From Lyngbya sp. PCC 8106 (GTDB lineage: Bacteria > Cyanobacteriota > Cyanobacteriia > Cyanobacteriales > Microcoleaceae): DNA of 64,000 bases. A program made the translations under genes and the position numbers. Shown piece after piece: positions 17,179 to 27,148 of this stretch (within the stretch, counting starts at the first letter, position 1; each line of letters opens with the position of its first letter). Under the pieces are notes generated by a model. The model was given only the letters and a program-made list of their open reading frames with translations. It was not told where the DNA came from and made no database searches. The stretch is taken from the NCBI RefSeq assembly GCF_000169095.1, contig NZ_AAVU01000034.1:1-64000 (forward strand), given 5' to 3'.

Positions 17179-18795
17179 TTAATTAACATCATCTTCTTCA
17201 AACAAGATAAAACCCGGAAACATCTTGGCGATAACGTTCCCGAGTTCGTATTCAGTGCGTTTATCTTTTCCGACGGCTTCTATCACCAAATAGGCGACTT
17301 GAGAACGATTAACCCGCATTCCCACCCGCCATTGATCGTCCGTTGAAGGGAGGGGAAGTTTAACGGTATTGGGCAAATGTTCTTTGAAGATTTTACCCCT
17401 AGATTGAGGATCGACCCACAACGTAACGGTTAACGGTTCATCAGTTTTAAACGCAGTTAAAGGGGGAATATCCGCAAAACGAACCGATGCAAGATCGTCT
17501 AAGTTAGTTCCGCCTTCGATAATAGAAATGAGTTTGGGTTCGACTTCAGCATTATTGTTAATAGTATCAATCACAATCCCCAAAGAATGAACGAATATTT
17601 CGGTCGGATTCACCAAACCGTTAGCAATTAAACAGGCACCGTAGGAAATGGCAAAAGCACTATTAATTAAGTTAAAAGTGCGGTCAATTTCTGTAGAATT
17701 TTCTTCTAATTGTAACGCTTCAAGAATCATCTTTTGAACCAGATAAAACTGACAAAATCCGCCGACAAAAAATAAACGGTCACAGGTTTGATTATTGTTT
17801 TGCATCCAATGTTTTACCCGTTCTAAAACCCGGTTAATTCCCTCGCCTATAGAAGCGAAAGCTTGTTCAACTTCGGCGTTGGTGAGGGTATAGCCGCCCG
17901 AAAAAGTGTAGAGCGTTTGTTCGGCGAGGTCTGACGGGCTTTTAAAGTAGTTTTTGAGTTTTTTGGTATATTTGCTGTGTCCGGCGATTTTAACGCTTTC
18001 AAACTCCCGCAATAACCCCATAAATTCGGTGCTATTTTCGTCGGGGGGTTGACCGTGTTTTTTGGTGTAAGCAATGCGAACACAGTGGCGGTCGAACGCA
18101 ACGCCTGCGGATTCGAGTCCTTTATCTCCCTGTCCGTCAAAATACAATACTTCTACTTTTTTGTCACCGTAAATCCGACACAGGCTGACGTCAAACGTTC
18201 CCCCACCCATATCGCAAACGAGGAGATTTCCGTTAAATATTTCGCCGTTTTCCTGTTGGTTGCGGCGTTGGGTTTCCCAAGCGTAATAAGCCGCAGCCGC
18301 GACGGGTTCGCTGACTAATTGAATCAGTTCTTTTTCTAATCCCAAATTATCGGCGATTAGGGTTTGCAATTGTTCCCGTCCGGTGTTATAAATGTCTCGC
18401 TGCCAAATTTCGGGAACCGATACAACCAAACCGGAAATTTCCCCCTGTTGGCGGGTGAAACTGTATTCATTTTCGCAAGAAAGCAGCAGTTCCCGCAGGT
18501 AGTCGGCGGTTACAGTTACGGGATTTTGAGGCGGTTGATAGGCGTTGGTGAAGTGGTTTTTTAGGGGTAAATCCATTTTAAAATTACCGTAGCTGGTAAC
18601 TTCGGGATGGTTGGCTGCGGTTGTCCGGGCGCCGGAACCGATTTCGATGAAACCGTCTTCGTAGGTGATGAATGAGGGGATGTATTTGGTGCCGTTTTCT
18701 CCGCCATATTGGAAGGCTTCGAGTTGGTCTTTTTCCCAATAGGAAATTATGGAATTAGTGGTGCCGAAGTCCAGTCCGATTTTGTATTTTGGCAT
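17179..18795 (-). CDS. Hsp70-like ATPase 1, 538 aa
   Basis: This Hsp70-family ATPase has phosphate-1 DFGTTNS at residues 9-15, phosphate-2 CDMGGGTFDV near 195 and the adenosine motif FFVGGF near 342. The first loop is the classical DnaK form, unlike the second Hsp70 of this block. The region after the ATPase is only about 150 residues, too short for a normal substrate-binding domain plus lid, so it probably works on a dedicated partner. It starts at ATG 18795 and is followed by coiled-coil protein A and the radical SAM gene. A 153-bp gap separates it from the upstream GUN4 genes. Confidence 0.88.
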   Translation of the reverse strand: MPKYKIGLDFGTTNSIISYWEKDQLEAFQYGGENGTKYIPSFITYEDGFIEIGSGARTTAANHPEVTSYGNFKMDLPLKNHFTNAYQPPQNPVTVTADYLRELLLSCENEYSFTRQQGEISGLVVSVPEIWQRDIYNTGREQLQTLIADNLGLEKELIQLVSEPVAAAAYYAWETQRRNQQENGEIFNGNLLVCDMGGGTFDVSLCRIYGDKKVEVLYFDGQGDKGLESAGVAFDRHCVRIAYTKKHGQPPDENSTEFMGLLREFESVKIAGHSKYTKKLKNYFKSPSDLAEQTLYTFSGGYTLTNAEVEQAFASIGEGINRVLERVKHWMQNNNQTCDRLFFVGGFCQFYLVQKMILEALQLEENSTEIDRTFNLINSAFAISYGACLIANGLVNPTEIFVHSLGIVIDTINNNAEVEPKLISIIEGGTNLDDLASVRFADIPPLTAFKTDEPLTVTLWVDPQSRGKIFKEHLPNTVKLPLPSTDDQWRVGMRVNRSQVAYLVIEAVGKDKRTEYELGNVIAKMFPGFILFEEDDVN

Positions 18796-18948
18796 CGTTG
18801 GTTCGTTGGAGTTTATGAATAGGCTGAGGTGATGTGATTGGAAGTTTAACTTCTGGGTTTTCGGTTGTTAAAGCTCGTTTGTGATCGGGTTTTCTGCCCT
18901 ATTTACGATTATACTCGATATAAAACTCACATATAAAACCATTATTAA

Positions 18949-20070
18949 TTACAATTTACAAGCCTGTAATCGAGAGAAGAAGCTACTCCGAAAAGAATCA
19001 GACTGATAGCGAAGAAGGACAGGTAGAGTCCCTTTTTTACTTCTAGAATCTAAAATCAAATCGTTGTACCCGACCCACAACCCTTGGTCTATCCAACCCA
19101 CAGTATTACCAAATTTTTCCCAGAGTTGCCTATAAGACGCTTTTGTGCCTGCAAGTTCTCGGTAAATATCACTTTGAACACTAAAACCAAAGTTTCCGTC
19201 ACTGTATTTTATCCAAAGATGATCTATAATTTGTAAGTCCTCACAAGGAAAGTTAAGAATATCGCCATTATCCAAATATTTATCTTTTTCTTTTCCCGCA
19301 AGTGCTAACATAATATTAGAAGTTTGTGCATCTGCTTCTTTCCATTTTTGTTCTTCAAGAAACTTCTTTAATTTATTAAAATCTATGACTGAAGAAGATA
19401 TTAATGGAATTGAATCTTTGGGAGGTTCTGATGATATTGTAGGCTTGGAAGTGATTGTTACTTCTTTAGTGTCTTCTACACTGGGAGATTTGCCTATTTT
19501 AGATTTGGTCACGTCTTGAACTTGAGTTTTATAATTTTTGAGTTGTGATAATAAAGTCTCATCTGTTTTTGTTAATTTTTCCAGATCTTGTTTTATGGAT
19601 TCAGATTGAGATTCAATAACTTCTTGTAGTCCAGTTTTTTCTTGTGACAGCAGGTGAGAAATATTTTGAGTGATTAATTGTCCCGAAATAAAAATGAATA
19701 AAATCGTTATAAGACAATAACCAGCAAACAGGAAAACATTTTTAAACCGAGAGAAGATTGATTGATCGGCATTTGTTTCTTTTTGGGATATTACCTCAGA
19801 ATTATTTTGAGATTTAGATTGTGATAACTGAGAGTTTAACTCGGCTTTCTCTGTTTCAAGTTTTTCAACTTTGGCTTCGGCTTCAGCAACTTTTGCTTGA
19901 GACTTTTGCCAAACTTGTTTCAAGGCTGCAATTCGTTTTTTCTCCTTGTCTAAAAAGTCGGGGGGAATTCCACCCAATACGGGGGGATAAGGAGTTAAAT
20001 CGTAACCGCAAACCGAACAAGTTTCGATGTCGTTTTCTGTGTGTTGTGTTTCGCAAATTGGACATTTCAT
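18949..20070 (-). CDS. Zinc-ribbon, membrane-anchored GUN4-domain protein
   Basis: In order the domains are an N-terminal zinc ribbon (CPIC...CSVCGY), a charged helix, coiled coil to about residue 90, one hydrophobic segment at about 108-130 (AGYCLITILFIFISG), a second coiled coil, and a C-terminal GUN4 domain from about 225 (LKKFLEEQKWKEAD, FPCEDLQIIDHLWIKYS, FGFSVQ). GUN4 domains bind tetrapyrroles in chlorophyll synthesis, but GUN4 fused to other modules is common in cyanobacteria with unknown, probably sensory, roles. It is one of three tandem GUN4 genes and the only one with a membrane segment. Confidence 0.85.
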   Translation of the reverse strand: MKCPICETQHTENDIETCSVCGYDLTPYPPVLGGIPPDFLDKEKKRIAALKQVWQKSQAKVAEAEAKVEKLETEKAELNSQLSQSKSQNNSEVISQKETNADQSIFSRFKNVFLFAGYCLITILFIFISGQLITQNISHLLSQEKTGLQEVIESQSESIKQDLEKLTKTDETLLSQLKNYKTQVQDVTKSKIGKSPSVEDTKEVTITSKPTISSEPPKDSIPLISSSVIDFNKLKKFLEEQKWKEADAQTSNIMLALAGKEKDKYLDNGDILNFPCEDLQIIDHLWIKYSDGNFGFSVQSDIYRELAGTKASYRQLWEKFGNTVGWIDQGLWVGYNDLILDSRSKKGTLPVLLRYQSDSFRSSFFSRLQACKL

Positions 20071-20185
20071 AACTTGAGTTGTAGATGATAATTTTGTGTA
20101 GGTAATCGCGTCGAAAAGAAGCTTATGTTGATGTGAAAAAGTTGCCTAAAAAAAGAGCTTTACAAGCGCCTGAAGTGGTTATATG

Positions 20186-21094
20186 CTACAGGTTACAAGC
20201 CTCTGCGCGAGAGAAGAAGACAAACGCCAAAAACCACCACACAGCACTCACATTCGGGAGATGCCCCCGGGAAGCACCAAAATCGTATTTGATCCCGTCA
20301 ACATCTATAAACGACTCATTCACTCGCCATCCAACCTCATCGCAGAATTTGTACCATATTGTATCACCTGGATAGTTGCCATCGGGTTTTCCGCCACAGT
20401 TGATGTAGATTTGCTTCTGCACACTAAACCCGAAGCGTCCGTTACTATATTTTACCCAAAGATGATCGATAATTCGCAAGTCCTCACAGGGGAATTGATT
20501 GATATCATCAACATTCAACCATCCCGCTTTTGTTCTTCCCGCAACTGCTAACATTATCTTAGCGGTTTCTTCGTCTGCTGCTTTCCAGTTTCCCGACTCC
20601 AAGAAATCTTTTAACTTGCTATAATTCCAACCCGATGAAGATTTCAGAGGAATTTCTTCTCTCTTCGGCTGTTTTTTTTGTTCGTCTTGAATCGGCTTTA
20701 ATGGAGATTCAATAGCTTCTTGAATTTTCGTCTCTTGTTGTGACAGAAGTTCGGAAATACTTGGCTGTGATTCTTCCCGAGTTAAACGGTCAATTTTTTG
20801 ATTAATTTCGTCCAACTGGGATTGAAGATTAACCCATTGCTGCTGATTTTGTTCTTGAGTTAAACGGTCAATTTTTTCAACAATTCCGTCCAACTGGGTT
20901 TGAAACTGAGAGACAATCATTTGAGAACGTTCCCAAACCCGTTTTGCGGCTAATATTCGTTTTTTCTCCTTCTCCAAAAACTCGGGCGGAATTTGACCCA
21001 ACACGGGCGGATAAGGAGTTAAATCGTAACCGCAAACCGAACAAATTTCGATGTCGTTTTCCGTGTGTTGTGTTTCGCAAACGGGACATTTCAT
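20186..21094 (-). CDS. Zinc-ribbon coiled-coil GUN4-domain protein
   Basis: The protein has an N-terminal zinc ribbon (CPVCETQ...CSVCGYDL), coiled coil at about 50-130 and a C-terminal GUN4 domain (DFLESGNWKAADEETAK, FPCEDLRIIDHLWVKYS, GFSVQKQIY). I place the start at ATG 21094, the position that matches its two neighbours (MKCPVC/MAKCPVC). An upstream in-frame start at 21178 would add 28 unconserved residues encoded by duplicated spacer DNA. There is no membrane segment. The gene and its upstream spacer are a recent tandem copy of the adjacent unit. Confidence 0.85.
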   Translation of the reverse strand: MKCPVCETQHTENDIEICSVCGYDLTPYPPVLGQIPPEFLEKEKKRILAAKRVWERSQMIVSQFQTQLDGIVEKIDRLTQEQNQQQWVNLQSQLDEINQKIDRLTREESQPSISELLSQQETKIQEAIESPLKPIQDEQKKQPKREEIPLKSSSGWNYSKLKDFLESGNWKAADEETAKIMLAVAGRTKAGWLNVDDINQFPCEDLRIIDHLWVKYSNGRFGFSVQKQIYINCGGKPDGNYPGDTIWYKFCDEVGWRVNESFIDVDGIKYDFGASRGHLPNVSAVWWFLAFVFFSRAEACNL

Positions 21095-21202
21095 AACTTG
21101 AGTTGTAGATGATAATTCTGTGCAGGTAATCCCGTCGAAAATAAGCTTATGTTGATGTAAAAAAGTTACCCAAAACAAGCACTTGACAAGCGCCTGAAGT
21201 GG

Positions 21203-21910
21203 TTATATGCTACAGTTTACAAGCCGCTGCGCGAGAGAAGAACGCACCCACACCCCCCAAAACCCAAACCAAAAACTAGGGAGATGCCCCCGGGAAGCAC
21301 CAAAATCGTATTTGATCCCGTCAACATCTATAAACGACTCATTCACTCGCCATCCAACCTCATCGGTAAATTTGTACCATATTGTATCACTTGGAAAGTT
21401 GCTATCGGGTTTTCCTCCACAGTTGAGGTAAATTTGCTTCTGCACACTAAACCCGAAGCGTCCGTTACTATATTTTACCCAAAGATGATCGATAATTCGC
21501 AAGTCCTCACAGGGGAATTTTTCGATATCATCAGCATTCAAGTATCCCTCTAAAGTTCTTCCCGCAACTGCTAACATCATCCTAGCGGTTTCTTCGTCTG
21601 CTGCTTTCCAGTTTCCCGACTCCAAGAAATCAATTAACTTGGTATAATTCCAATCCGACGAAGATATCATAGAATTTTCTTCTCTCTTCGACTGAAACTT
21701 CGATGCGATCGCTTCAGCTTCAGCAACTTTTATTTGAGAACGTTCCCAAACCCGTTTTGCCGCTAATATTCGTTTTTTTTCCTTCTCCAAAAACTCCGGC
21801 GGAATTTGACCCAAGACGGGGGGATAAGGAGTCAAATCGTAGCCGCAAACCGAACAAGTTTCGATGTTGTTTTCCGTGTGTTGTGTTTCGCAAACCGGAC
21901 ATTTAGCCAT
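21203..21910 (-). CDS. Short zinc-ribbon GUN4-domain protein, 235 aa
   Basis: This is the shortest of the three tandem paralogues. The zinc ribbon (CPVCETQ...CSVCGYDL) is followed by a short linker helix and then directly by the GUN4 domain (DFLESGNWKAADEETAR, FPCEDLRIIDHLWVKYS). Coiled coil and membrane segments are absent. The GUN4 domain is nearly identical to that of the protein at 20186-21094, with differences concentrated in the linker and the extreme C-terminus. It is the first GUN4 gene after the AAA+ gene in the direction of transcription. Confidence 0.85.
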   Translation of the reverse strand: MAKCPVCETQHTENNIETCSVCGYDLTPYPPVLGQIPPEFLEKEKKRILAAKRVWERSQIKVAEAEAIASKFQSKREENSMISSSDWNYTKLIDFLESGNWKAADEETARMMLAVAGRTLEGYLNADDIEKFPCEDLRIIDHLWVKYSNGRFGFSVQKQIYLNCGGKPDSNFPSDTIWYKFTDEVGWRVNESFIDVDGIKYDFGASRGHLPSFWFGFWGVWVRSSLAQRLVNCSI

Positions 21911-22068
21911 GTTTTTTCACCTCAATTAAAACCATAAAAACCATCGAAAGTTTGGTGGTGTTGCGTTCCGCTTTGCTTAACCCAATCTACTAAAACTCAC
22001 TAGAAATAGTATTGCATTTTCCGAATGGATTTGGCAAAGAAACCCTGTTTTTTCTTCTGGAGGGTTCC

Positions 22069-24621
22069 CTAACTCCAAAGCGGAATATCTTCTAACGCAA
22101 AGGTTCTCAAGCCGTCCCCCGTTAAATTCTCCCGCACAATTCGACTTTTTAACCCTGCAACCATTTTCTCATAAAACTTACGAACATCGCGACCATTCCC
22201 AAAATTTTTCCCCCGATTTTCATAGGCAAAAAGTAGAATATCTCGCACCCGTTGACCAACAGCTTCCGGACAAATTCTGTTGTCTCGGCGACACATTCCC
22301 AAAAAGATATTATAGAGGTCATCTCCGGTATAATCGGGGAAGTGAATTTGTTGGGCGATGCGAGACTCCAAACCGGGATTAGCGTCTAAAAATTCCGCCA
22401 TTTCTTGGGAATATCCCGCCACAATCACAACCAAGCGATCGCGATAATTTTCCATCAAAGGATTCAAGGTATCAATCGCTTCCTGTCCAAAATCCTGGCT
22501 ATTTCCCCCCCGAGATAAGGAGTAAGCTTCATCAATAAACAACACCCCATCTAACGCCGACTCGACAACTTGGGCGGTTTTTTCTGCGGTATGTCCGATA
22601 TATTGTCCGACCAACTGACGGCGATCCGCTTCGACAAACTGACCTTTTTTTAGCAGTCCCAACGCCCGATAAATCCGCCCAATTAAACGGGCAACGGTGG
22701 TTTTTCCCGTTCCCGGATTTCCCGAAAATAATAAATGTCTGGTTTCGATTTCTGCGGTTTTTAACAGTCCCGCTTCTTGTAATTTTTGGTTGGCGATTTG
22801 AATCTCAATCAGTTGTTTAACCGCCCGTTTAACCGAATGCAATCCCGTCAAATTATCCAGATCTTCTAAAAGTTTTTCTAAGGTTTCTTTGTCCTGGGTT
22901 CCCCGTTGGGCGAGTTCCCGATATTGAGGGGGTAAATCCGCAATTTGAAAGGGTTCGTTCACCGCATCCAACCCCGATTCTATCACCCGATGGCTTCGCA
23001 ATTCATCCATTTCATTAAACAAATTTTCCACCAATCCCGCATTGCCAAAATTTTGATCGCGGTTGTCGTAAAGTTGTTGAAAGAGGTTCGTGAGACTGGC
23101 TTCTAAATCGGGAGAAATGCGACATTTTACCCCCGCTATCCTTTGGCGAAATATCGTTAAAAGTTCTGCGGGGGTGTAATCTTCAAAGAAAATTTCTGTT
23201 GCAAACCGACGGGATAAACCGGGGTTAGAATTGATAAAATTATCCATCGGTTCGGGATATCCGGCCACAATTACCGCCAGACGTTCCCGTTCGTCTTCCG
23301 TCCGTTTTAATAGGGTATTAATCGCCTCTTGTCCAAAGTCATTTTCTCCCCCTTGAATGAGGGTATAAGCTTCATCAATAAATAACACCCCATCGAAAGA
23401 ACTATCAAAGGTTTCATTGGTTAAAATAGCCGTTCCTCCGACGTGTTCCGCAACCAAATCTCGCCCCCCTCTTTCGACCAAATGACCCCGCTTTAACAGT
23501 CCCAAATCTCGATAAATTTCCCCGATTAATCTCGCTACCGTTGTCTTTCCGGTTCCGGGGTTTCCTTTGAATACTAAATGCAGTCTAGGGGGTTCGGTGG
23601 AAATGCCCTGTTTTGCCCGATTTTGAGCGACTTCTAACGCCCGCATTTTTCGCCGAATGGCATCTTTTACCCCCCGCAACCCGACCAATTCTTCCAGGCG
23701 TTCTAAGGCGGGTTTTGTGCTAAGATTTCCCGATAACCAATTTTGTTGTTTGGCGACGTTTATCGAGAGTTCGGGGGCGGCTGCAAAGCGATCGTACCAA
23801 GTGTTAAGGGGTTGATTTTCGGGGGTAATTGCAGTTATTAATTTATCGCGAGTTTCCCAGTCTGCGGGTTTTTGATGAACGAGTCGAAAATAATCCCAAA
23901 GATGCTGTAATTCGGTTGCGGTGGGTGCGGAAAGTTGTACAATATTAAAGGTGCGTTTATCTCGATTTTGTAGCCAATTGGCGAGAAAAGTAAAGGCGAT
24001 ATTGGTACAAAATTGTTGGAGTTGTTGTTGGTTGTGATGGTGAGAAATAAATAAACAAAGGTTGCGGTTTGTTGGCGGAAGTTTTGCCCAAATCCCCATC
24101 CGCCCAAACAGTTCTCGACGGTTATCAAACATCCGCAAATCTTCCACATCGGAAAATACGATGGCACTTTTGTAGCGGGTATCTTGCAGGAAGTGTTCAA
24201 AGTAGCTAATACATTGAATATCTGAAATAGGATTGCGGCGATTTGTTGGGGGTGTGGGTTGATTTGGGGTTGGGTTTGAGGTTGAATTTTCTGGGGCTGT
24301 TTGTCGCCCTAACAAGCGGCGCCGTTTTCCCAATGGCCCCCCTTTTACGCCCATTTCGTTGGTCGAGGATGGCGGAGGGGTTTGGGGTTGGAGTCGGGCG
24401 TTTTGGAGGGAGTTTTGATCGAGAAAATACAGTTTATTAATTCCCGAATAAAAGACGATCCGATTAAAGCCTTGATTTTGCAAGTAACGGTGCAATACTT
24501 GTTCGATATCTTGCAATAATAAATCGTCGGTACAAAAGCTGTCTGCTGTATTTGTTCCGTACAAAACGACAAAGCGATCGCCTGTTTGTAAGTTTAATTG
24601 ATTTGTAACTCGTTCAACCAT
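22069..24621 (-). CDS. Tandem AAA+ ATPase (CbbX/EccA-like)
   Basis: This 850-residue protein has two AAA+ modules of the CbbX/SpoVK/EccA type. Residues about 1-300 form a unique N-terminal domain with a Pro-rich linker near 80-130. Walker A motifs GNPGTGKTTVARLIG occur near residues 353 and 630, and Walker B motifs (GVLFIDEAYTL and GVLFIDEAYSL) follow each. Both modules keep the catalytic Asp-Glu, so both are probably active. Family members are hexameric remodelling ATPases, for example Rubisco activase CbbX and type VII secretion EccA. The position between the dynamin-like and GUN4 genes suggests it remodels a protein of the same system. Confidence 0.9.
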   Translation of the reverse strand: MVERVTNQLNLQTGDRFVVLYGTNTADSFCTDDLLLQDIEQVLHRYLQNQGFNRIVFYSGINKLYFLDQNSLQNARLQPQTPPPSSTNEMGVKGGPLGKRRRLLGRQTAPENSTSNPTPNQPTPPTNRRNPISDIQCISYFEHFLQDTRYKSAIVFSDVEDLRMFDNRRELFGRMGIWAKLPPTNRNLCLFISHHHNQQQLQQFCTNIAFTFLANWLQNRDKRTFNIVQLSAPTATELQHLWDYFRLVHQKPADWETRDKLITAITPENQPLNTWYDRFAAAPELSINVAKQQNWLSGNLSTKPALERLEELVGLRGVKDAIRRKMRALEVAQNRAKQGISTEPPRLHLVFKGNPGTGKTTVARLIGEIYRDLGLLKRGHLVERGGRDLVAEHVGGTAILTNETFDSSFDGVLFIDEAYTLIQGGENDFGQEAINTLLKRTEDERERLAVIVAGYPEPMDNFINSNPGLSRRFATEIFFEDYTPAELLTIFRQRIAGVKCRISPDLEASLTNLFQQLYDNRDQNFGNAGLVENLFNEMDELRSHRVIESGLDAVNEPFQIADLPPQYRELAQRGTQDKETLEKLLEDLDNLTGLHSVKRAVKQLIEIQIANQKLQEAGLLKTAEIETRHLLFSGNPGTGKTTVARLIGRIYRALGLLKKGQFVEADRRQLVGQYIGHTAEKTAQVVESALDGVLFIDEAYSLSRGGNSQDFGQEAIDTLNPLMENYRDRLVVIVAGYSQEMAEFLDANPGLESRIAQQIHFPDYTGDDLYNIFLGMCRRDNRICPEAVGQRVRDILLFAYENRGKNFGNGRDVRKFYEKMVAGLKSRIVRENLTGDGLRTFALEDIPLWS

Positions 24622-24709
24622 GATTTTACCTCTATTTTGTTTTGACCTCTACTCCTAACCTCTAAAACCCCCCTTTTTAAGCGGGGAAGGGGGGATCAAC
24701 CCAGGTTAG

Positions 24710-27148
24710 TTATAAACTGTTAAGCTGTTTTTGAATTGTTGAAACATCCTCAAAGTAGGTTTTGAGTTGCTGTTTTTTTGCTTCCAATTCTTTGATAATT
24801 TCCGGGGCTTCTGCTTCTCGGGTTTCTCGTTGTTTCAGCAACCGATCAAACTCAGCTTGAAATCGGTTAATGTAGTCCTCTATTTGACGTTCGGCAATTT
24901 TAAAGTCATCTTTCACCTGTTGTTCAATTGCTCGTTTTAGCAGTCCTTTGGTTAGCTGTGATTGTGCGTCTATTTTTTTATGAATTAGATTTCGAGTTAA
25001 CCGCAAATCTATTTCATAGTAAGAGACCGTTTCTTCATAGGGAACATCGACTTGATAAACTTTATGTGAGTTACAGCATTGTTTTTCGCTTCGTGTTTCT
25101 TTGCGGCTTCGCATAAAAACTTCCTGTTGGTGAGCCACTTGCGCGTCAATTCCAGCAAACTCAAATTTGGGAAACTGGATGTTATTGCAGTTGATTTTGA
25201 TGTCCAAGCTTTCGCCCAAAAACTTCGATAGTTCATTAGAAATCGCTTGAACATCTTTTTGAATTTTACTCGCTGATTTTGTGCGGATGCTTTCCCCCTC
25301 CCGAACCAGTTTATCTTGAGTATCCAGCCACCAGCTTTGAATAACTGGCCCGCAGTAATCATTAATCAGTTTTTGAATTTTTTCGGCTTCCTGGCGAGTT
25401 TTACATCGCAATTTATAGGGGTCTGGACTGTTGGCTTCAAACAGTGATTCTACGCCTTTTTTCAATAAGTCAAGTAAAAAGATTCCGGTTGAGGAATCGT
25501 TACTTTTTTTTCCCGAACTCTTTTTTTCGGCAACTCGCTCAATTTCCTGACCGATCTTTTTTTTGGTATCCTCCGAGAAGCGATCAACTTCGGTGAGAAA
25601 TTTTTGAACCAATTGTTCGGTATTGTTATTAACCGACTGTTTCACATTTGCAACTCGATTTCTTGCAGTTTGAGAACGAGTTTTATATTCTTCAACTTTT
25701 TTCTTTAAGTTTGCGAGTTCAGTTTGCCAACCTTGAATTTCAACGTTTAACGTGTCTTCAATTGCGTTTGCAGCTTTTTGAAGTTTTGCCAAAACATCCG
25801 TCAGCAAATTTAATCCCGAACTTTTCACCACTGTTTGAATAACAGATTGTTCAATCACGGGAATACAACTATCTTCTAAAGACAGTTTTGCCGCTTCAGA
25901 AAGTTTGGGATAATAATAGTCACCGTCTTCATCTTCTTTGGCATATCGCCCCAAAAAGAAGTTTTTAAAATCCTCTTTGTGTTCGGGTGTGGCTGCTTTT
26001 GCTATCAACAGTTTAGCCAGTAATCCCTGCAATGAACTCGCCGGATAAATCATAGGTTCGGGAATGCCAAAACCTTCTAAAGAGTGCCGCAAATCAGCAA
26101 TGATATTGGATAACGGGCGATCGCCTGCTGCTCGCCGATCAGTTTTGTTGAGAATAAAGAAAACTTTATCTCGACTTTGGCGGAGAATTTCCTGCCGTTC
26201 TTTCAAAATATTCAGTAATTCTTCATTCGTATTATCCTTAAAACTGGAATAGTCAAGAACGAACAAAATAACATCACAATTTCGGAGGGCTTCCAAAGCG
26301 GTTCGTTTGAGAATTGTGGTGTCAAAACTTGCAGATTCCCATTCATTTGGCCCCGGAGTATCCACCAAATTAAACCCTTTCAAACAAGGAATATCTGCAA
26401 TCGCTTCTATCGGATGTTCGAGTTCAAAGCGAATAACATCATCTGGGTTTTGTGTCTCGCGAATATTTCGGGTGCGTTCCAAAAACTTCTGTTTAATAAC
26501 GGTCGCATCTCCCGAAGCCAGAACAATGGGCTGTTTAATTCCGTCGCGATATTCTAATAAGCGGGGCGTTTGTGAGGGTTCAACGGGGCGAATATCCGTC
26601 CGGCAAACGGTGCAAGCTTCCGACTCACTCGCCAACACATCCGCACCAATTATCGCATTGATAAATGTACTTTTTCCCGCTTTCATTGCGGCGATAACTG
26701 CTACTTGATATCGCTGTTCTTGCAGCGCGATTAAAGCTTTTTGTAACTCATTTTCTAGGCTTTGAAGTTCCGGGCGATCGCTTCCTTGGGTTTGTTCACC
26801 AGTTCGCAATTCTCGCAGATATTGTAACAGACGGTTTCCGGTATCATTCAAGCAGAAATATACTTCTTGAAAGGCTTGAGAGGTCATGGTTTTTTCTTGT
26901 TTGTTGTGGTTGGCTATGGAACGGGCGATCGCTATTTGATCTTCGAGGCGTTGTTGATGTTGATTTTGCTGTTGTTTTTCCGCCCATTTTTCCCTCGCCC
27001 ATTTGAGTTTGGCTTGTTCCTTTTCTACGATTTCTTGGGGGATTCCTCCTAAGATTAAAGGATAGGCTTTTAAATCCCAACCGCAAGCGGTACAAAAGTT
27101 AACCGTTCCTTCGACATATTCTTTGCTACAAACCGGACAATTTACCAT
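24710..27148 (-). CDS. Zinc-ribbon dynamin-like GTPase, 812 aa
   Basis: This bacterial dynamin-family GTPase probably acts on membranes. The N-terminus carries the same zinc ribbon as four neighbours (CPVC...CTACGW, then a charged helix). The GTPase domain follows: G1 AAMKAGKST near residue 156, a Thr-containing switch region (CTVCRTDI), G3 DTPGPNEWE near 264 and G4 NKTD near 334. The rest is helical and coiled coil (about 440-800), as expected for the stalk. A Cys-containing stretch (KQCCNSHKVYQVDVPYEE) near 685 is unusual. The zinc-ribbon fusion to dynamin links it to the GUN4 and coiled-coil proteins of this block. Confidence 0.88.
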   Translation of the reverse strand: MVNCPVCSKEYVEGTVNFCTACGWDLKAYPLILGGIPQEIVEKEQAKLKWAREKWAEKQQQNQHQQRLEDQIAIARSIANHNKQEKTMTSQAFQEVYFCLNDTGNRLLQYLRELRTGEQTQGSDRPELQSLENELQKALIALQEQRYQVAVIAAMKAGKSTFINAIIGADVLASESEACTVCRTDIRPVEPSQTPRLLEYRDGIKQPIVLASGDATVIKQKFLERTRNIRETQNPDDVIRFELEHPIEAIADIPCLKGFNLVDTPGPNEWESASFDTTILKRTALEALRNCDVILFVLDYSSFKDNTNEELLNILKERQEILRQSRDKVFFILNKTDRRAAGDRPLSNIIADLRHSLEGFGIPEPMIYPASSLQGLLAKLLIAKAATPEHKEDFKNFFLGRYAKEDEDGDYYYPKLSEAAKLSLEDSCIPVIEQSVIQTVVKSSGLNLLTDVLAKLQKAANAIEDTLNVEIQGWQTELANLKKKVEEYKTRSQTARNRVANVKQSVNNNTEQLVQKFLTEVDRFSEDTKKKIGQEIERVAEKKSSGKKSNDSSTGIFLLDLLKKGVESLFEANSPDPYKLRCKTRQEAEKIQKLINDYCGPVIQSWWLDTQDKLVREGESIRTKSASKIQKDVQAISNELSKFLGESLDIKINCNNIQFPKFEFAGIDAQVAHQQEVFMRSRKETRSEKQCCNSHKVYQVDVPYEETVSYYEIDLRLTRNLIHKKIDAQSQLTKGLLKRAIEQQVKDDFKIAERQIEDYINRFQAEFDRLLKQRETREAEAPEIIKELEAKKQQLKTYFEDVSTIQKQLNSL

